From: Hymenobacter psoromatis
GTDB lineage: Bacteria > Bacteroidota > Bacteroidia > Cytophagales > Hymenobacteraceae
Assembly: GCA_001596155.1 (NCBI GenBank)
Contig: CP014771.1
Span: forward strand, 3,348,001 to 3,412,000
Direction: 5' to 3'
DNA length: 64,000 nucleotides
Shown here: positions 17,354 to 25,127 of the stretch, in pieces
Position numbering within the stretch: the stretch's first letter is position 1
Layout of the letters: every line of letters starts with the position of its first letter
The notes under the pieces: generated by a model
Database searches by the model: none
What the model was told of the DNA's origin: nothing
What the model saw: the letters and a program-made list of their open reading frames with translations, nothing else
Program-made: the position numbers and the translations under genes

Positions 17354-18313
17354 GTGGCATTTCACGCTGAATCTGCTTTTGTGGCCACCGCGCCAACGCC
17401 GGTCCTTTCCATTAGTCCGGTCGTGTTGCCGGCTCCGGGCCGCATCGTGGACCTGCAAATGCGAATTTCGGCCCCCCTGACGGGTGGCGAATTACCAATT
17501 ATTCTGCTGTCGCACGGCCACGGCGGCTCCAACCATCTTTCTTCGTTGAATGGGTATGCCCCGCTGGCCAATTTTTACGCGGCCCACGGCTTCGTCGTCA
17601 TCCAGCCCACCCACCTGTCGTCCAAGTCGCTAGCGGGCGTCGTGGATGCCAAAAGCCCCGAGGCCCCGTTGTTCTGGCGCTCCCGCGCCGAAGACATGAA
17701 GCGCATTCTGGACGGGCTAGACCTTATCGAGGCGGCCGTGCCGATGCTCCAGGGCCGCCTGGACCGCAGCCGGATTGCCGCCGTGGGGCACTCCTTGGGC
17801 GGCCATACGGTTGGCATGCTCGCCGGGATGCGGGTGATGGACCCCAATAATAGCAAGGAAATAAATATGTATGAGCCCCGGATTAAGGCGGCCGTGCTGC
17901 TGGGCGCGCCGGGCGGCAGTGAGGGGCTGGCCCCAAAGGTGGCGCAGCTGTACCCGTTTTTCAAAGGCACCGATTTTACGGAGATGAAAACGCCAACGCT
18001 GGTGGTGGCCGGCGATAAAGACAAAAATCCCACTTTCTCTGAGCGGGACGACTGGCGGTCCGAAGCCTATTTCTTGAGCCCTGGTCCCAAGTCCTTGCTC
18101 ACCATCTTCGGGGGAGAACACATGCTCGGCGGCATTTCGGGCTACGACGCGGGCGAAACAACCGATGAGAACCCCGCGCGCGTCGCCCTGGTGCAGCAGC
18201 TCACCTGGGCCTACCTGCGCACCGCCCTCTACCCCGAAGACTCCGCCTGGCCTGTAGCGTGTGCCGCGTTGCAGGAAAGCCCTGCTCCACAGGGCCTAGT
18301 AGCAAGTAAATAA
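17354..18313 (+). CDS. Alpha/beta hydrolase, chlorophyllase/PAF-AH-like (copy 1)
   Basis: 319 residues from GTG 17354. Oxyanion region SHGHGG (53-58), nucleophile elbow GHSLGG (S147), acid in VVAGDKDKNP and histidine in FGGEHMLGG. No signal peptide, so cytoplasmic. The arrangement resembles chlorophyllase-like or platelet-activating-factor-acetylhydrolase-like esterases. It shares strong similarity over its whole length with the hydrolase at 19251. Pairing with a dehydrogenase suggests breakdown of an ester or lactone; the substrate cannot be read from sequence. Confidence 0.75.
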   Translation: MAFHAESAFVATAPTPVLSISPVVLPAPGRIVDLQMRISAPLTGGELPIILLSHGHGGSNHLSSLNGYAPLANFYAAHGFVVIQPTHLSSKSLAGVVDAKSPEAPLFWRSRAEDMKRILDGLDLIEAAVPMLQGRLDRSRIAAVGHSLGGHTVGMLAGMRVMDPNNSKEINMYEPRIKAAVLLGAPGGSEGLAPKVAQLYPFFKGTDFTEMKTPTLVVAGDKDKNPTFSERDDWRSEAYFLSPGPKSLLTIFGGEHMLGGISGYDAGETTDENPARVALVQQLTWAYLRTALYPEDSAWPVACAALQESPAPQGLVASK

Positions 18314-18359
18314 GCGCTTTAGTCTCATTACTCCACAAAAAGGGCCGCTGACGCGCTTT

Positions 18360-18403
18360 TTACCAAATGACAACGGGCGGGATTTCCCGGCGGCGGACCT
18401 TTG
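18360..18403 (+). promoter_or_regulatory. Crp-type operator site 3 and likely -7 element
   Basis: TTACCAAATGACAA (18360-18373) is site 2 with one base changed in each half. GACCTTTG at 18396-18403 again lies 36 bases from the palindrome start. The preceding CCGCTGACGCGCTTTTT matches site 2, including the bases that there form the end of the regulator gene, so this promoter was copied together with the gene pair. Confidence 0.6.
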
Positions 18404-18427
18404 CGGGGTAAACCAACCGCACTACCC

Positions 18428-19165
18428 ATGAAAAAAGCCCTGATAACCGGTGCCAACAAAAGCATTGGCTTGGAAACCGCCCGGCAGCTCCTGCGGGCCG
18501 GTTATTACGTGTACCTCGGCAGCCGCGACCTGGCCAACGGCCAGCGGGCGGTGGCCCAGCTGCACGCCGAAGGCCTCACCCAGGTCGAGCCGGTCCAGCT
18601 CGACGTGACGGACCTGGCCTCGGTAAAAGCCGCCCGCGAAGCAGTCGGCCGGCAGACCCACGTGCTCGATGTGCTCATCAACAACGCCGGCATCAACGGC
18701 GGGATGCCGCAGTCGGCGCTCGAAGCGGACCTCAGCGCCTTCAAGCGGGTGTTCGACACCAACTACTTCGGCGTGATTGCCGTCACGCAAGCCTTCATCG
18801 ACCTATTGCGGCAGTCACCGGAGCCGAGAATCGTGAACGTCAGTTCCAGTCAGGCCTCGCTTACCCTGCACAGCGACCCCAGCTACAAGTATTACGCGCA
18901 CAAAGGAGCCGTGTACCACCCCTCCAAATCGGCCCTCAACATGTACACCATCGATTTGGCCTACGAGCTGCGCGACACGCCGTTCAAAGTAAATGCCGTG
19001 GACCCGGGCTTTGTTGCCACTGATTTCAACCACCACCGCGGCACCGGCACCGTGGAAGAGGCCGGGGCCCGGATAGCTAAATACGCCCTGATTGGTCCCG
19101 ATGGCCCAACCGCCAGGTTTTTTAGTGAAGAATACAACCCCGTAACGGGCGAAATCCCCTGGTAG
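18428..19165 (+). CDS. Short-chain dehydrogenase/reductase (copy 2)
   Basis: 245 residues from ATG 18428; an upstream TTG at 18401 lies inside the promoter and is rejected. TGANKSIG (7-14), LDVTD (58-62), NNAG (85-88), S139/S140, Y163 and K167 (YHPSK), and DPGFVATDFNHHRG. It is a classical SDR related to copy 1 but without its N-terminal extension. Followed 85 bases later by its own alpha/beta hydrolase. Confidence 0.85.
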   Translation: MKKALITGANKSIGLETARQLLRAGYYVYLGSRDLANGQRAVAQLHAEGLTQVEPVQLDVTDLASVKAAREAVGRQTHVLDVLINNAGINGGMPQSALEADLSAFKRVFDTNYFGVIAVTQAFIDLLRQSPEPRIVNVSSSQASLTLHSDPSYKYYAHKGAVYHPSKSALNMYTIDLAYELRDTPFKVNAVDPGFVATDFNHHRGTGTVEEAGARIAKYALIGPDGPTARFFSEEYNPVTGEIPW

Positions 19166-19250
19166 ACTGCCGCTTACGCTGAATTTAGCCCGACGCGGCG
19201 GCTGCCCTGCCCGGCGATAGGGGCGACTCCCCACTTTTTCTGCTTCCTTC

Positions 19251-20177
19251 ATGGACCCCGTCGTGTCTGAACCAATTTTTTCGCCCGTCGTCTCGGTCAG
19301 CCCGATTGGGCTCGCGGCCCCGGACCGGGGCACGGCGTTGCAGGTGCGGGTTTCCGCGCCCGCCACCGGCGAGCAGCTCCCGATTATCGTCTTCGCGCAC
19401 GGCTTCGGCGCTTCCCTCAACAGCTACGCCCCGCTCGTGCAGTACTGGGCAGCGCGCGGCTTCGTGGTCATCCAGCCCACCTTTCTCGATTCCCGAACGC
19501 TGGGCCTGCCCCCGGACGACCCCCGGACCCCGGATATTTGGCGGTTTCGCGTGGCCGACATGAAGCGCATCCTCGACCAGCTGGACGTACTCGAAGCCGC
19601 CGTGCCGGGGCTGGCGGGCCGCCTCGACCGCCGCCGCATTGCCGCGGTTGGGCATTCGTATGGGGGCCAGACGGCCGGGATGCTCCTGGGGGCCCGCGTG
19701 CTGGCACCGGATGGCAGCCTGGGCGAGGATATGGCCGACCCCCGCATCAAGGCGGGCGTGCTGCTGAGCGCCGCCGGCCGGGGCGGCCCAGAACTAAGCC
19801 CGTTCGCCGCCGCGCACTTTTTGTTCATGCACCCCAGCTTTGCTGAGCTGACCACCCCGACCCTGGTGGTGGCGGGCGACCAGGACCAATCACTGCTCAG
19901 CTCCCGCGGACCCGACTGGTTCACCGATGCGTACACCCTGAGCCCCGGCGGCCGGTGGCTGCTGACCTTGTTTGGAGGCGAACACCTGCTGGGCGGCATT
20001 TCCGGGTACGGGGTGACGGAAACCACGGACGAGAACCCGGCGCGCGTCGCCGTGGTCCAGCAGCTCACCTGGGCCTACCTGCGCAGCGCCCTCTACCCCG
20101 AAGACCCGGCCTGGGAGGCCGCCCGGACCGCGTTGCGGGAGAGCCCCCAGCCACTGGGACGAATCGAGTCCAAGTAA
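19251..20177 (+). CDS. Alpha/beta hydrolase, chlorophyllase/PAF-AH-like (copy 2)
   Basis: 308 residues. FAHGFG (48-53), nucleophile GHSYGG (S136), acid in VVAGDQDQ, histidine in FGGEHLLGG. The segments FVVIQPT, ADMKRILD, EAAVP and TTDENPARVA.VQQLTWAYLR match copy 1 almost exactly, so the two arose by duplication. Cytoplasmic. Same proposed regulon. Its stop lies inside the frame of a broken alcohol-dehydrogenase tail that follows. Confidence 0.75.
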   Translation: MDPVVSEPIFSPVVSVSPIGLAAPDRGTALQVRVSAPATGEQLPIIVFAHGFGASLNSYAPLVQYWAARGFVVIQPTFLDSRTLGLPPDDPRTPDIWRFRVADMKRILDQLDVLEAAVPGLAGRLDRRRIAAVGHSYGGQTAGMLLGARVLAPDGSLGEDMADPRIKAGVLLSAAGRGGPELSPFAAAHFLFMHPSFAELTTPTLVVAGDQDQSLLSSRGPDWFTDAYTLSPGGRWLLTLFGGEHLLGGISGYGVTETTDENPARVAVVQQLTWAYLRSALYPEDPAWEAARTALRESPQPLGRIESK

Positions 20178-20185
20178 ACGGGCAA

Positions 20186-20380
20186 ATGCAGGCGGTGCGG
20201 GGCTACACGCTCTTCGGCGAAATGGCCAAAATCAGCGGCTACATCGGGGAGCTGCTGGGCTACTTCCGGGCCGGTAAGCTGCAACTGCCCGTCCAGACCT
20301 ACCCCATCGCCGAAGTTCAAGCCGCGCAGCGTGACCTGGAAGCGCGCCAAACCCAGGGAAAAGTAGTGCTGCTTTTTTGA
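20186..20380 (+). pseudogene. C-terminal remnant of a medium-chain alcohol dehydrogenase/quinone reductase
   Basis: A 64-codon frame reads MQAVRGYTLFGEMAKISGY... and ends IAEVQAAQRDLEARQTQGKVVLLF. The ending (xAEVxxAxxxLEAxxTxGKVVL) is the standard tail of zinc/quinone-type medium-chain dehydrogenases. The catalytic and NAD(P)-binding parts are missing, and the frame runs back into the hydrolase gene without homology, so this is a truncated remnant. Confidence 0.65.
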
Positions 20381-20570
20381 GGAGCTGCCACGCTGGCACC
20401 GTTTGCCTTCTACCTCAACTGACGCAAAGGCAGTCGCTTGCCTACTATGCTCATCTGCCACACCCGCGCCGACGATACTGAATCCTACGTAGCCCACCAA
20501 GCCCTAGCTGATGCCCAAGAAGTTGCGCGCCTGTTGCGCCTGTTTTAAAGCACTCGGTTTATAAAATGGA
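20381..20570 (+). pseudogene. Decayed copy of the oligoribonuclease-like gene 3' end
   Basis: Aligns without gaps to about 15469-15660. The frame reads FYLN-stop-RKGSRLPTMLIC..., then VAHQALADAQEVARLLRLF-stop. The Trp codon of the parent is TGA here and the final codons end early at TAA. Roughly three quarters of bases match by eye. Same orientation as the parent, so the two copies bracket the regulator/dehydrogenase/hydrolase block. Confidence 0.8.
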
Positions 20571-20660
20571 TAATGAGTAGTAAGTCTTATCTGTTAAAGC
20601 AAAAAATACTAGATAATAGGTTATCGCATTTTGCTTTGGCAAATAGAATTTGCCACGGTT

Positions 20661-21092
20661 TTAAGTTTGTCCAACTTCCGCTTTCAATATAACCCAAGAG
20701 TTTCCTGATTTGCGAAGAGAAAAATTACCAATAACTCCATTAACAGGAACCCAAAATTTTACCGTCGCAGAGCTATTTGTAACTTTAATAGCTTCGACTA
20801 TTATAACAATTCTGTTTTCTTTATCACTTAACTTGGTGTCATATCTTACTGGTCGTCCTTGCCGATATGGAATATTAAAAACAGGTTTTGGTAAAACGCA
20901 TCCATTATAGATGGGTGACTTATCAAACCTAAAAGACAGAGGCATTGTCTTGGCTTGAGGAATTTCTAAATAATAAGACATATACTTATATTCAATACAT
21001 TTTGTTAGTATTACCTTTAATTCAGAAGCAAGGTCGGGCTTTACGATAGCGCTTTGAAATAAAAGCGTAAGCATCCAAGTTAGGAATATCAT
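20661..21092 (-). CDS. Exported partner (putative immunity) protein of the silent toxin cassette
   Basis: 143 residues, hydrophobic signal at 1-16, no lipobox. Homologous to the protein at 21800-22231: both have KYMSYYL, FxKSPxYNG, PYRQGxxVRYD, VIIVEAIKV and NGVIGNFxLRKSxxSWV. Its start is two bases after the stop of the metallopeptidase tip cassette, so the pair is translationally coupled. The position and an exported small protein fit an immunity role in the periplasm. AT-rich compared with surrounding genes. Family not recognised. Confidence 0.6.
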   Translation of the reverse strand: MIFLTWMLTLLFQSAIVKPDLASELKVILTKCIEYKYMSYYLEIPQAKTMPLSFRFDKSPIYNGCVLPKPVFNIPYRQGRPVRYDTKLSDKENRIVIIVEAIKVTNSSATVKFWVPVNGVIGNFSLRKSGNSWVILKAEVGQT

Positions 21093-21094
21093 AG

Positions 21095-21571
21095 CTAAGG
21101 ATGTAGTAGGCCTAAATAAACATAATATGAGTTGTTTGGGTCAACTACTACACCAAACTGAGCTTTTTCCCATGAAAAACCCATTTCTAAGCCTTTGCCA
21201 AAATAGGTGATAGTTTGAAAATCTGCATAGTGGACAAACTCATGTAGAACTGTCACAGCTAAAAGAAGATTTAGACTTTCGTAGGCCGACGTGTTATATA
21301 CCGGAGTTGTTTCGAACTCAAGAGCATTTGCTAAATCAATATTAACAATATTAGGCTGGGTGGGATTAAACAAGCCATATCCTTTATCAAGATTCTTGAT
21401 AACGATTAAAGGCCCACTTCCAAATGCGAGCTTATCTGTAATCTGTTGCTCAGTCAGGCCAGTGTATTTGACCAGTAATGACATCATTGCTGGAGTGCTG
21501 TTGACCCACATTGGAATATTTTGCACTAAGGAAGTAAGGCGGGGGAAATCGGTTTGGTCTTGGGTGCTCAT
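21095..21571 (-). CDS. Orphan metallopeptidase toxin tip (silent cassette)
   Basis: 158 residues from ATG 21571; the homology and an open frame run slightly further to 21613, where an in-frame stop lies directly upstream. It matches only the C-terminal domain of the protein at 22233. Zinc motif HEFVHYADF with a downstream WEKAQFG acidic residue, as in Tox-MPTase3-like zincins. It lacks any signal, lipoprotein part or linker. This is the form expected of a displaced toxin tip kept for recombination. Partner gene follows at once. Confidence 0.6.
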   Translation of the reverse strand: MSTQDQTDFPRLTSLVQNIPMWVNSTPAMMSLLVKYTGLTEQQITDKLAFGSGPLIVIKNLDKGYGLFNPTQPNIVNIDLANALEFETTPVYNTSAYESLNLLLAVTVLHEFVHYADFQTITYFGKGLEMGFSWEKAQFGVVVDPNNSYYVYLGLLHP

Positions 21572-21799
21572 AACAAAACCTCCGACAGCACTAGTCAACC
21601 TAAGCTGCCTCACTCAGCGGCGCAAAAATTTCTGATTCAGCACTTTAGAAAGGAAATTGAAACAACTTTCAGTCGGTTTACCGTAAATTCACGCAATCAC
21701 TGCCGCTGGCTTCGCCTTGAAAATTGCTTTATTTATTTTCGTTCACACTCTTGACCAAGCTGGTTGTTAGCTACGCCGTAACGTGGGTTAGCTAGTATT

Positions 21800-22231
21800 T
21801 TATATCTGCTCAACTACAGCGTTCGATACGACCCAAGACTTTTTTGACTTGCGCAGGAAAAAATTGCCAATAACCCCATTATAAGGAATCCATAATTTGA
21901 CGGTCGCAACATTTTTTTCGACCTTAATAGCCTCCACTATTATAACAACTCTATTCTTATCATTTCCTGGCTTAGCATCATACCTTACCAATTGCCCTTG
22001 GCGATATGGAATATCGAATACTGATTTTAACAAAGTGGCCCCATTATAATCAGGGGATTTCTCGAATCTAAAAAGAAACGGCATTTCATTAGCTGGTGGA
22101 CGGTCAAGATAATAAGACATGTACTTGTAAGTGAAAACATGACTCAGTATTGACTGTATATCAGATTTTGGCTCAGGGTTCTTAGTAAGGACCTGAAGTG
22201 AAATAGCAAAAATTAGAGTTAGAAGTGTCAT
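21800..22231 (-). CDS. Exported partner (putative immunity) protein of the metallopeptidase lipoprotein
   Basis: 143 residues, hydrophobic signal at about 1-15. Paralogue of 20661-21092, same length. Its ATG follows the toxin stop by one base (TAG-A-ATG), so it should be made together with it. Two such pairs in tandem with the same order argue for toxin/immunity. No known domain recognised; the role is inferred from position and export. Confidence 0.6.
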   Translation of the reverse strand: MTLLTLIFAISLQVLTKNPEPKSDIQSILSHVFTYKYMSYYLDRPPANEMPFLFRFEKSPDYNGATLLKSVFDIPYRQGQLVRYDAKPGNDKNRVVIIVEAIKVEKNVATVKLWIPYNGVIGNFFLRKSKKSWVVSNAVVEQI

Positions 22232-22232
22232 T

Positions 22233-23486
22233 CTATGGATTTAATAAACCTAAATAAACATAATATGAATTATTAATATCAACCTCCACACCAAATTGAG
22301 CTTTTTCCCAAGCAAAACCTATATCAATAACTCGGGTAAAGTGAGTACCTGTTTGAAAATCTGCGTAATGAATAAATTCATGTAGCGCTGTAACAGCCAA
22401 TAACAGATTTAGACTTTGATTAGCCGACGTATTATATATCGGCGCGTTTTCATACTGAACAGCTATTTGAAAATCAATATTAACAATATTAGGCTGTATG
22501 TGATTAAACGAGCCATAGCCTTTATCAAGATTCTTGATAACGATTAAAGGACCATTTCCGAACGCAAGCTTATCTGTAATCTGTTGCTCAGTCAGGCCAG
22601 TGTATTTGAACAGTAATGACATCATTGCTGGAGTGCTGTTGACCCACATTGGAATATTTTGCACTAAGGAAGTAAGGCGGGGGAAATCGGTTTGGTCCTG
22701 GGTGCTCATAACAAAATCTCCGACAGCACTAGCTATTGGAGCGGGAGTACCACCCCATCCTGGGTCAGGGACAGGAGGCCCTGCTGTATCTGGGCCAGCA
22801 GGACCTCCTGTACCACCGCCTCCGTACCCACTACCATCTCCACCTCCGTGCCCGCTACCTCCTCCGTAACCGCTACCATCTCCATACCCACCACTGTAAC
22901 CGCCACTGTCGCTACCACTTCCGCCACCATCTGATGGTTCCGGACAGTCACAATAAGTGTTACTAGAAAGAGTAGTAGATACCTGAAACATAGAGCAGCC
23001 AGAACCACAATTACCATCCCCATCGGGTAGCTGCACATCTAATGCTTGAGGAGCTTTTGGATTTGCGGTAGAGGTGACATTTGCCGTAACCCTTTTTATG
23101 CGGACACCGGTGAGTGTTGGCTGCCCCGGAATGTATTTCATCCCGTATAAATACTTGTACTGAAGATTATAGATAATAACTACACCTTCGAAAGAGGCAT
23201 TGGTCTGAGGAGTAGCAGTTAAAATATCTTCCGACAGAGCCGCTACCTGTGCTGCTATAGTAGAAGAAGGCTTGGTAATGACTTCTACTATTTGCGCGCT
23301 TATAGCAGTGTTTTTATAAAAAAGCACGAACCGTTCACCAATTTCAATTCCGTTAGAAGCCTGCGTTGTGCCAGTTTTTTTAACAGGCACAAGCCATGTC
23401 TCTCCTAACCCGTTTGGTCTTTCACGTTTGATAGCTTTGGCCCAGTCCAGCTTAAGTAAATGGATTGACTGGCTTGCACCTGCCAC
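22233..23486 (-). CDS. Modular protein with glycine-rich linker and C-terminal zinc-metallopeptidase (toxin-like) domain
   Basis: 417 residues from the first in-frame start (GTG 23486); the true gene probably began at ATG 23699 but has an in-frame TGA at 23538-23540. Residues about 1-170 form an N-terminal domain with LDWAKAIKRERPNG and ETWLVPVKK, a pattern of bacteroidete surface lipoproteins. A Gly/Ser linker follows at about 183-250. The C-terminal 165 residues hold HEFIHYADF and WEKAQFG, like Tox-MPTase3-type zincins. The order (lipoprotein, linker, peptidase, small exported partner) is that of a polymorphic toxin. Without the leader the protein would stay in the cytoplasm. Confidence 0.65.
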   Translation of the reverse strand: MAGASQSIHLLKLDWAKAIKRERPNGLGETWLVPVKKTGTTQASNGIEIGERFVLFYKNTAISAQIVEVITKPSSTIAAQVAALSEDILTATPQTNASFEGVVIIYNLQYKYLYGMKYIPGQPTLTGVRIKRVTANVTSTANPKAPQALDVQLPDGDGNCGSGCSMFQVSTTLSSNTYCDCPEPSDGGGSGSDSGGYSGGYGDGSGYGGGSGHGGGDGSGYGGGGTGGPAGPDTAGPPVPDPGWGGTPAPIASAVGDFVMSTQDQTDFPRLTSLVQNIPMWVNSTPAMMSLLFKYTGLTEQQITDKLAFGNGPLIVIKNLDKGYGSFNHIQPNIVNIDFQIAVQYENAPIYNTSANQSLNLLLAVTALHEFIHYADFQTGTHFTRVIDIGFAWEKAQFGVEVDINNSYYVYLGLLNP

Positions 23487-23537
23487 CAGACTGCTACTTT
23501 GATTATTTGCGTTTTTTACAAAGTCTAAGCTACCGCA

Positions 23538-23699
23538 TCATGCGTTAAGCGCATCTACCTCAAGCTGTTGCTCCTTTAGTGATGGCCCTTGTGTTATTCC
23601 TTTAAGCTTATCTGAGCAGCCGTACAGGGTGAGCAACACAAGTACTAATGCTGAAAAGGCTTTAAAGTTGGGCTGTTTGAACTTGGAAAATTTAGTCAT
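23538..23699 (-). pseudogene. Lipoprotein leader cut off from the metallopeptidase gene by TGA
   Basis: 53 codons from ATG 23699: basic start, hydrophobic stretch VLVLLTLYGC with a lipobox cysteine (residue 28), then SDKLKGITQG and LKEQQLEVDALNA before TGA. Codons after the TGA stay open in the same frame (CGSLDFVKNANNQ) and run into the 22233 gene, so one substitution separates signal from body. Either a disabled gene or a sequencing error. Confidence 0.75.
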
Positions 23700-23862
23700 G
23701 CTGCAATATTAAGAAGATGGGTTTGTAGAAAAGGGAATAATGGCAAATGACAAAATTCACCACTATTTGCTACGCTCAGCAGACTCCGTATCAATTGGTT
23801 GTTGGCATCACTAGCGTGGCCTCTTTACATTACTGATTCGTCAAATATAATCTTTTTTTATG

Positions 23863-24032
23863 TAAGTACCCGTTGCTAATTAACTTATGTTAAAGAACGT
23901 CATGCTGACGAAGGAAGCATTTCTACCGCGAAAGTAATCTCAACGGTAAGAGTTAGTTACGCGGTAGAGATGCTTCGACATGCTCAGCATGACCGCCTTT
24001 TTTAACATAAACTATTTACTAACGGGTACTTA
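23863..24032. repeat. 170-bp nested imperfect palindrome (MITE-like)
   Basis: Outer arms TAAGTACCCGTT (23863-23874) and AACGGGTACTTA (24021-24032); middle arms TTATGTTAAA/TTTAACATAA; inner arms GTCATGCTGA, GAAGCAT and TCTACCGCG with their complements. The inner part belongs to the GTCATGCTGA family also at 32388. It fills most of the 395-base gap between the metallopeptidase locus and the TPM gene. The rest of the gap shows no gene. Confidence 0.75.
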
Positions 24033-24094
24033 GCTAACAAGTTTATTAACAAACTAAGTTAAAATTTCACAGATAGGTAGTTAGGTTACTTATT

Positions 24095-25048
24095 TTACCA
24101 GCTGCCGCTAGCGCCGCCGCCGCCGCTGTCGCCCCCGCCCCACGAGTCGCCAGACGAGGATGAGGAGCCACTATCGTCGTCGAATGATGACCCGGACGAC
24201 CCGGACGAACCAATGCTAATGCGCGTACCGGCAAGCTCCGTCCAGCGCCAGAGTGTTTCGATGCCTAACGTGCGAAATAGCAGCGTCAGCAACAGGCCCA
24301 TAATGAGCAGCGCAAGGCTCCAAAGGCTCCAGGGGAAGCCGGGGGCGGCCGGGGGCTTGAAGGAAGCGGTTTCGCCCTGCGCCAGTTGGATGAGTTGGGT
24401 GGTGACGGCATCCAGCCCGGCGTAATACTGCTGGTCCCTGAACGCGGGCTTCAGAACATTGGTGATGAGCTGCTCGCAAGTAGCGTCGGGAATCGCGCCT
24501 TCGAGGCCGTAGCCGGTCTGGATGCGCAAGCCGTGCTCCTGCATGGCCACCAGCACCAGCAGACCATTATTGCTGCGGCGCTGCCCAATGCCCCAGCTGT
24601 GGTAGAGCTGCTGGGCGTAGTCTTCCAACTCGGCACCGTTGAGGCTGGGCACCGTCACCACCACTAGTTGGGTAGTGGTGGCGTGCTCAAAATCCCGCAG
24701 TTTTGTGCTAAGCGCGCGCTGTTCGCTCGTGGTCAGGATGCCCGCCGCATCCACCACGGGCGTGTAGGCGGCGGGCCGCACGGGCATCCCGCTGCTGGCA
24801 ACGGCCGGGTGCGGGGCACCCAGACGTCCCAGTTCGGTACCAGCCCAGTTCCAAAGAGTCGTACCTAATGCCGCAATAATAATGCTGATAAACAGCAGCA
24901 GCCCCAGGCAGCCCAGGCTTTTAAGGATTTTGCCCACCACCGAAACTAGGTAGCCCAGGCTCCGGAAGATTTTGCCCACCACCGATATCTTAGGCCCATC
25001 GGCCGGAAGGGCAGTCGGAATGGGAGTGTTGCGGGGCTTTTTGCTCAT
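24095..25048 (-). CDS. TPM-domain membrane protein (YgcG-like), third in operon
   Basis: 317 residues. Cytoplasmic start with a near-duplicate segment (SVVGKIFRSLGYLV / SVVGKILKSLGCLG), a transmembrane helix at about 50-68, then a TPM domain (about 90-225) with VVDAAGILTTSEQRAL, TTQLVVVTVPSLNG, WGIGQRRSNNGLLVLVA and RIQTGYGLEGAIPD. A second hydrophobic stretch lies at about 237-258, and the tail is Ser/Gly/Asp rich, ending GGGGASGSW. The same ending occurs in the upstream gene at 25128, which marks them as paralogues. Probably membrane-bound; the TPM fold has been linked to phosphatase or repair roles. Confidence 0.8.
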   Translation of the reverse strand: MSKKPRNTPIPTALPADGPKISVVGKIFRSLGYLVSVVGKILKSLGCLGLLLFISIIIAALGTTLWNWAGTELGRLGAPHPAVASSGMPVRPAAYTPVVDAAGILTTSEQRALSTKLRDFEHATTTQLVVVTVPSLNGAELEDYAQQLYHSWGIGQRRSNNGLLVLVAMQEHGLRIQTGYGLEGAIPDATCEQLITNVLKPAFRDQQYYAGLDAVTTQLIQLAQGETASFKPPAAPGFPWSLWSLALLIMGLLLTLLFRTLGIETLWRWTELAGTRISIGSSGSSGSSFDDDSGSSSSSGDSWGGGDSGGGGASGSW

Positions 25049-25127
25049 AAACCAGGAAGCAGAAGCTGACTATATCAGGACTTGGGAAACCATCTTGCCT
25101 TTGGCTAAAGCCCGTTATACCTCAACG

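Noticed and set aside
15671..20380. Integrative element with its own integrase
   Set aside because: No integrase, relaxase or recombination directionality gene found; only the duplicated gene end supports integration.
20637..20655. TGGCAAAT-AGA-ATTTGCCA as a fourth Crp operator
   Set aside because: The half sites are reversed relative to the three operators and it lies at the 3' end of a gene; more likely a small hairpin.
23538..23540. TGA as selenocysteine codon in the metallopeptidase lipoprotein
   Set aside because: No selenocysteine hairpin or selenium genes seen, position is in a linker and a normal Cys codon follows.
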